From NCBI GenBank assembly GCA_963693365.1, contig CAVNZM010000007.1, positions 4,650,001 through 4,714,000 of the forward strand: a stretch of 64,000 nucleotides of DNA, read 5' to 3'. This document shows positions 63,628 through 64,000 of this stretch, in pieces. Numbering within the stretch: the first letter of the stretch is position 1; every line of letters begins with the position of its first letter. This DNA comes from Amoebidium appalachense. Taxonomy: Eukaryota > Ichthyosporea. The notes below the pieces were generated by a model, which was not told where the DNA came from, ran no database searches, and saw only the letters and a list, made by a program, of their open reading frames with translations. A program made the position numbers and the translations under genes.

Positions 63628-64000
63628 GGAACACACCGAATATGTCTGTCCTGCGTTTTGGATTTCATTAAGGATCATTCTTTTAAAATTGTCATGTTAT
63701 AAGCACATTCAATACTTCAAGGTGCGCACAGCGCAGACCGGAGAGGCTGGAGTGCCTTGGAATATTCTAGCACGTTCCAATTGGCTACATGCTCTTACCA
63801 ATAGCATTCTTGACAAATAGAGATTTGCCGCGCTCAAGGCGATATCTGCTTTGGCACTGGTTGGCTACAGATCAGGTACTCTGATAGCCTGTGCATGTCT
63901 CAGTTTGTCTATAAATGCCAACCGTGCTCCACATGAAGCTATACAAGAAGTGTCGAAATAACTGAAAATGTGTATGGCTGGGTATAATCTAGAACGGCGC
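63628..64000. other. Window end, nothing recognised
   Basis: Contains inverted CCAAT boxes (63778, about 63860) and a TATA-like TCTATAAATG at 63909-63918, so a promoter pointing rightward off the window is possible. Confidence 0.3.

Overview
This window is nuclear DNA of a eukaryote with many spliced genes. Five conserved genes were rebuilt exon by exon, and nearly every junction keeps the reading frame with GT-AG ends (one GC-AG exception). They are mitoribosomal protein mS33 (MRPS33, minus), Mediator subunit MED22 (plus), RNase P/MRP subunit POP1 (minus), the PLP-homeostasis protein PLPBP/YggS (minus), and a receptor-type protein tyrosine phosphatase (plus). Coding exons are short and GC-rich. 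Introns are roughly 0.1-1.5 kb and packed with poly(G)/poly(C), (CA/TG)n and minisatellites. A membrane-anchored classical PTP beside fungal/plant-like mS33 chemistry suggests a protist, perhaps a unicellular relative of animals. That placement is inference; no lineage marker is decisive.

Layout. 1-3.2 kb: an intronless putative secreted-protein gene (1000-1701, plus) with a TATA box, and the last exon of an unrecognised minus-strand gene with an R3H-like motif (2890-3243). 3.2-12 kb: a repeat graveyard, in which one dispersed element is split by about 5.5 kb of nested insertions. Those include a tRNA-derived SINE that is itself broken by a 932-bp solo LTR, and a decayed gag-like element between two copies of a 0.2-kb module. 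13.2-18.2 kb: divergent mS33 and MED22. 20.1-26.5 kb: POP1, convergent with MED22. 27.7-29.0 kb: a 1.2-kb polypurine tract. 30.4-48.5 kb: PLPBP and the receptor PTP, divergent from a shared intergenic region. 48.5-64 kb: mostly gene-free repeats, including an 18-bp minisatellite, a full copy of the split element, a large direct duplication carrying a second SINE with clear target-site duplication, and a foldback palindrome.

The recognised genes are housekeeping functions (mitochondrial translation, transcription, tRNA/rRNA processing, vitamin B6 homeostasis) plus one signalling phosphatase; they do not form a pathway. The most novel material is the transposon set: a SINE family whose 3' module also flanks a gag-like cassette, a TRIM-like pair in introns of two neighbouring genes, and splice sites that merge into (TG/CA)n microsatellites.
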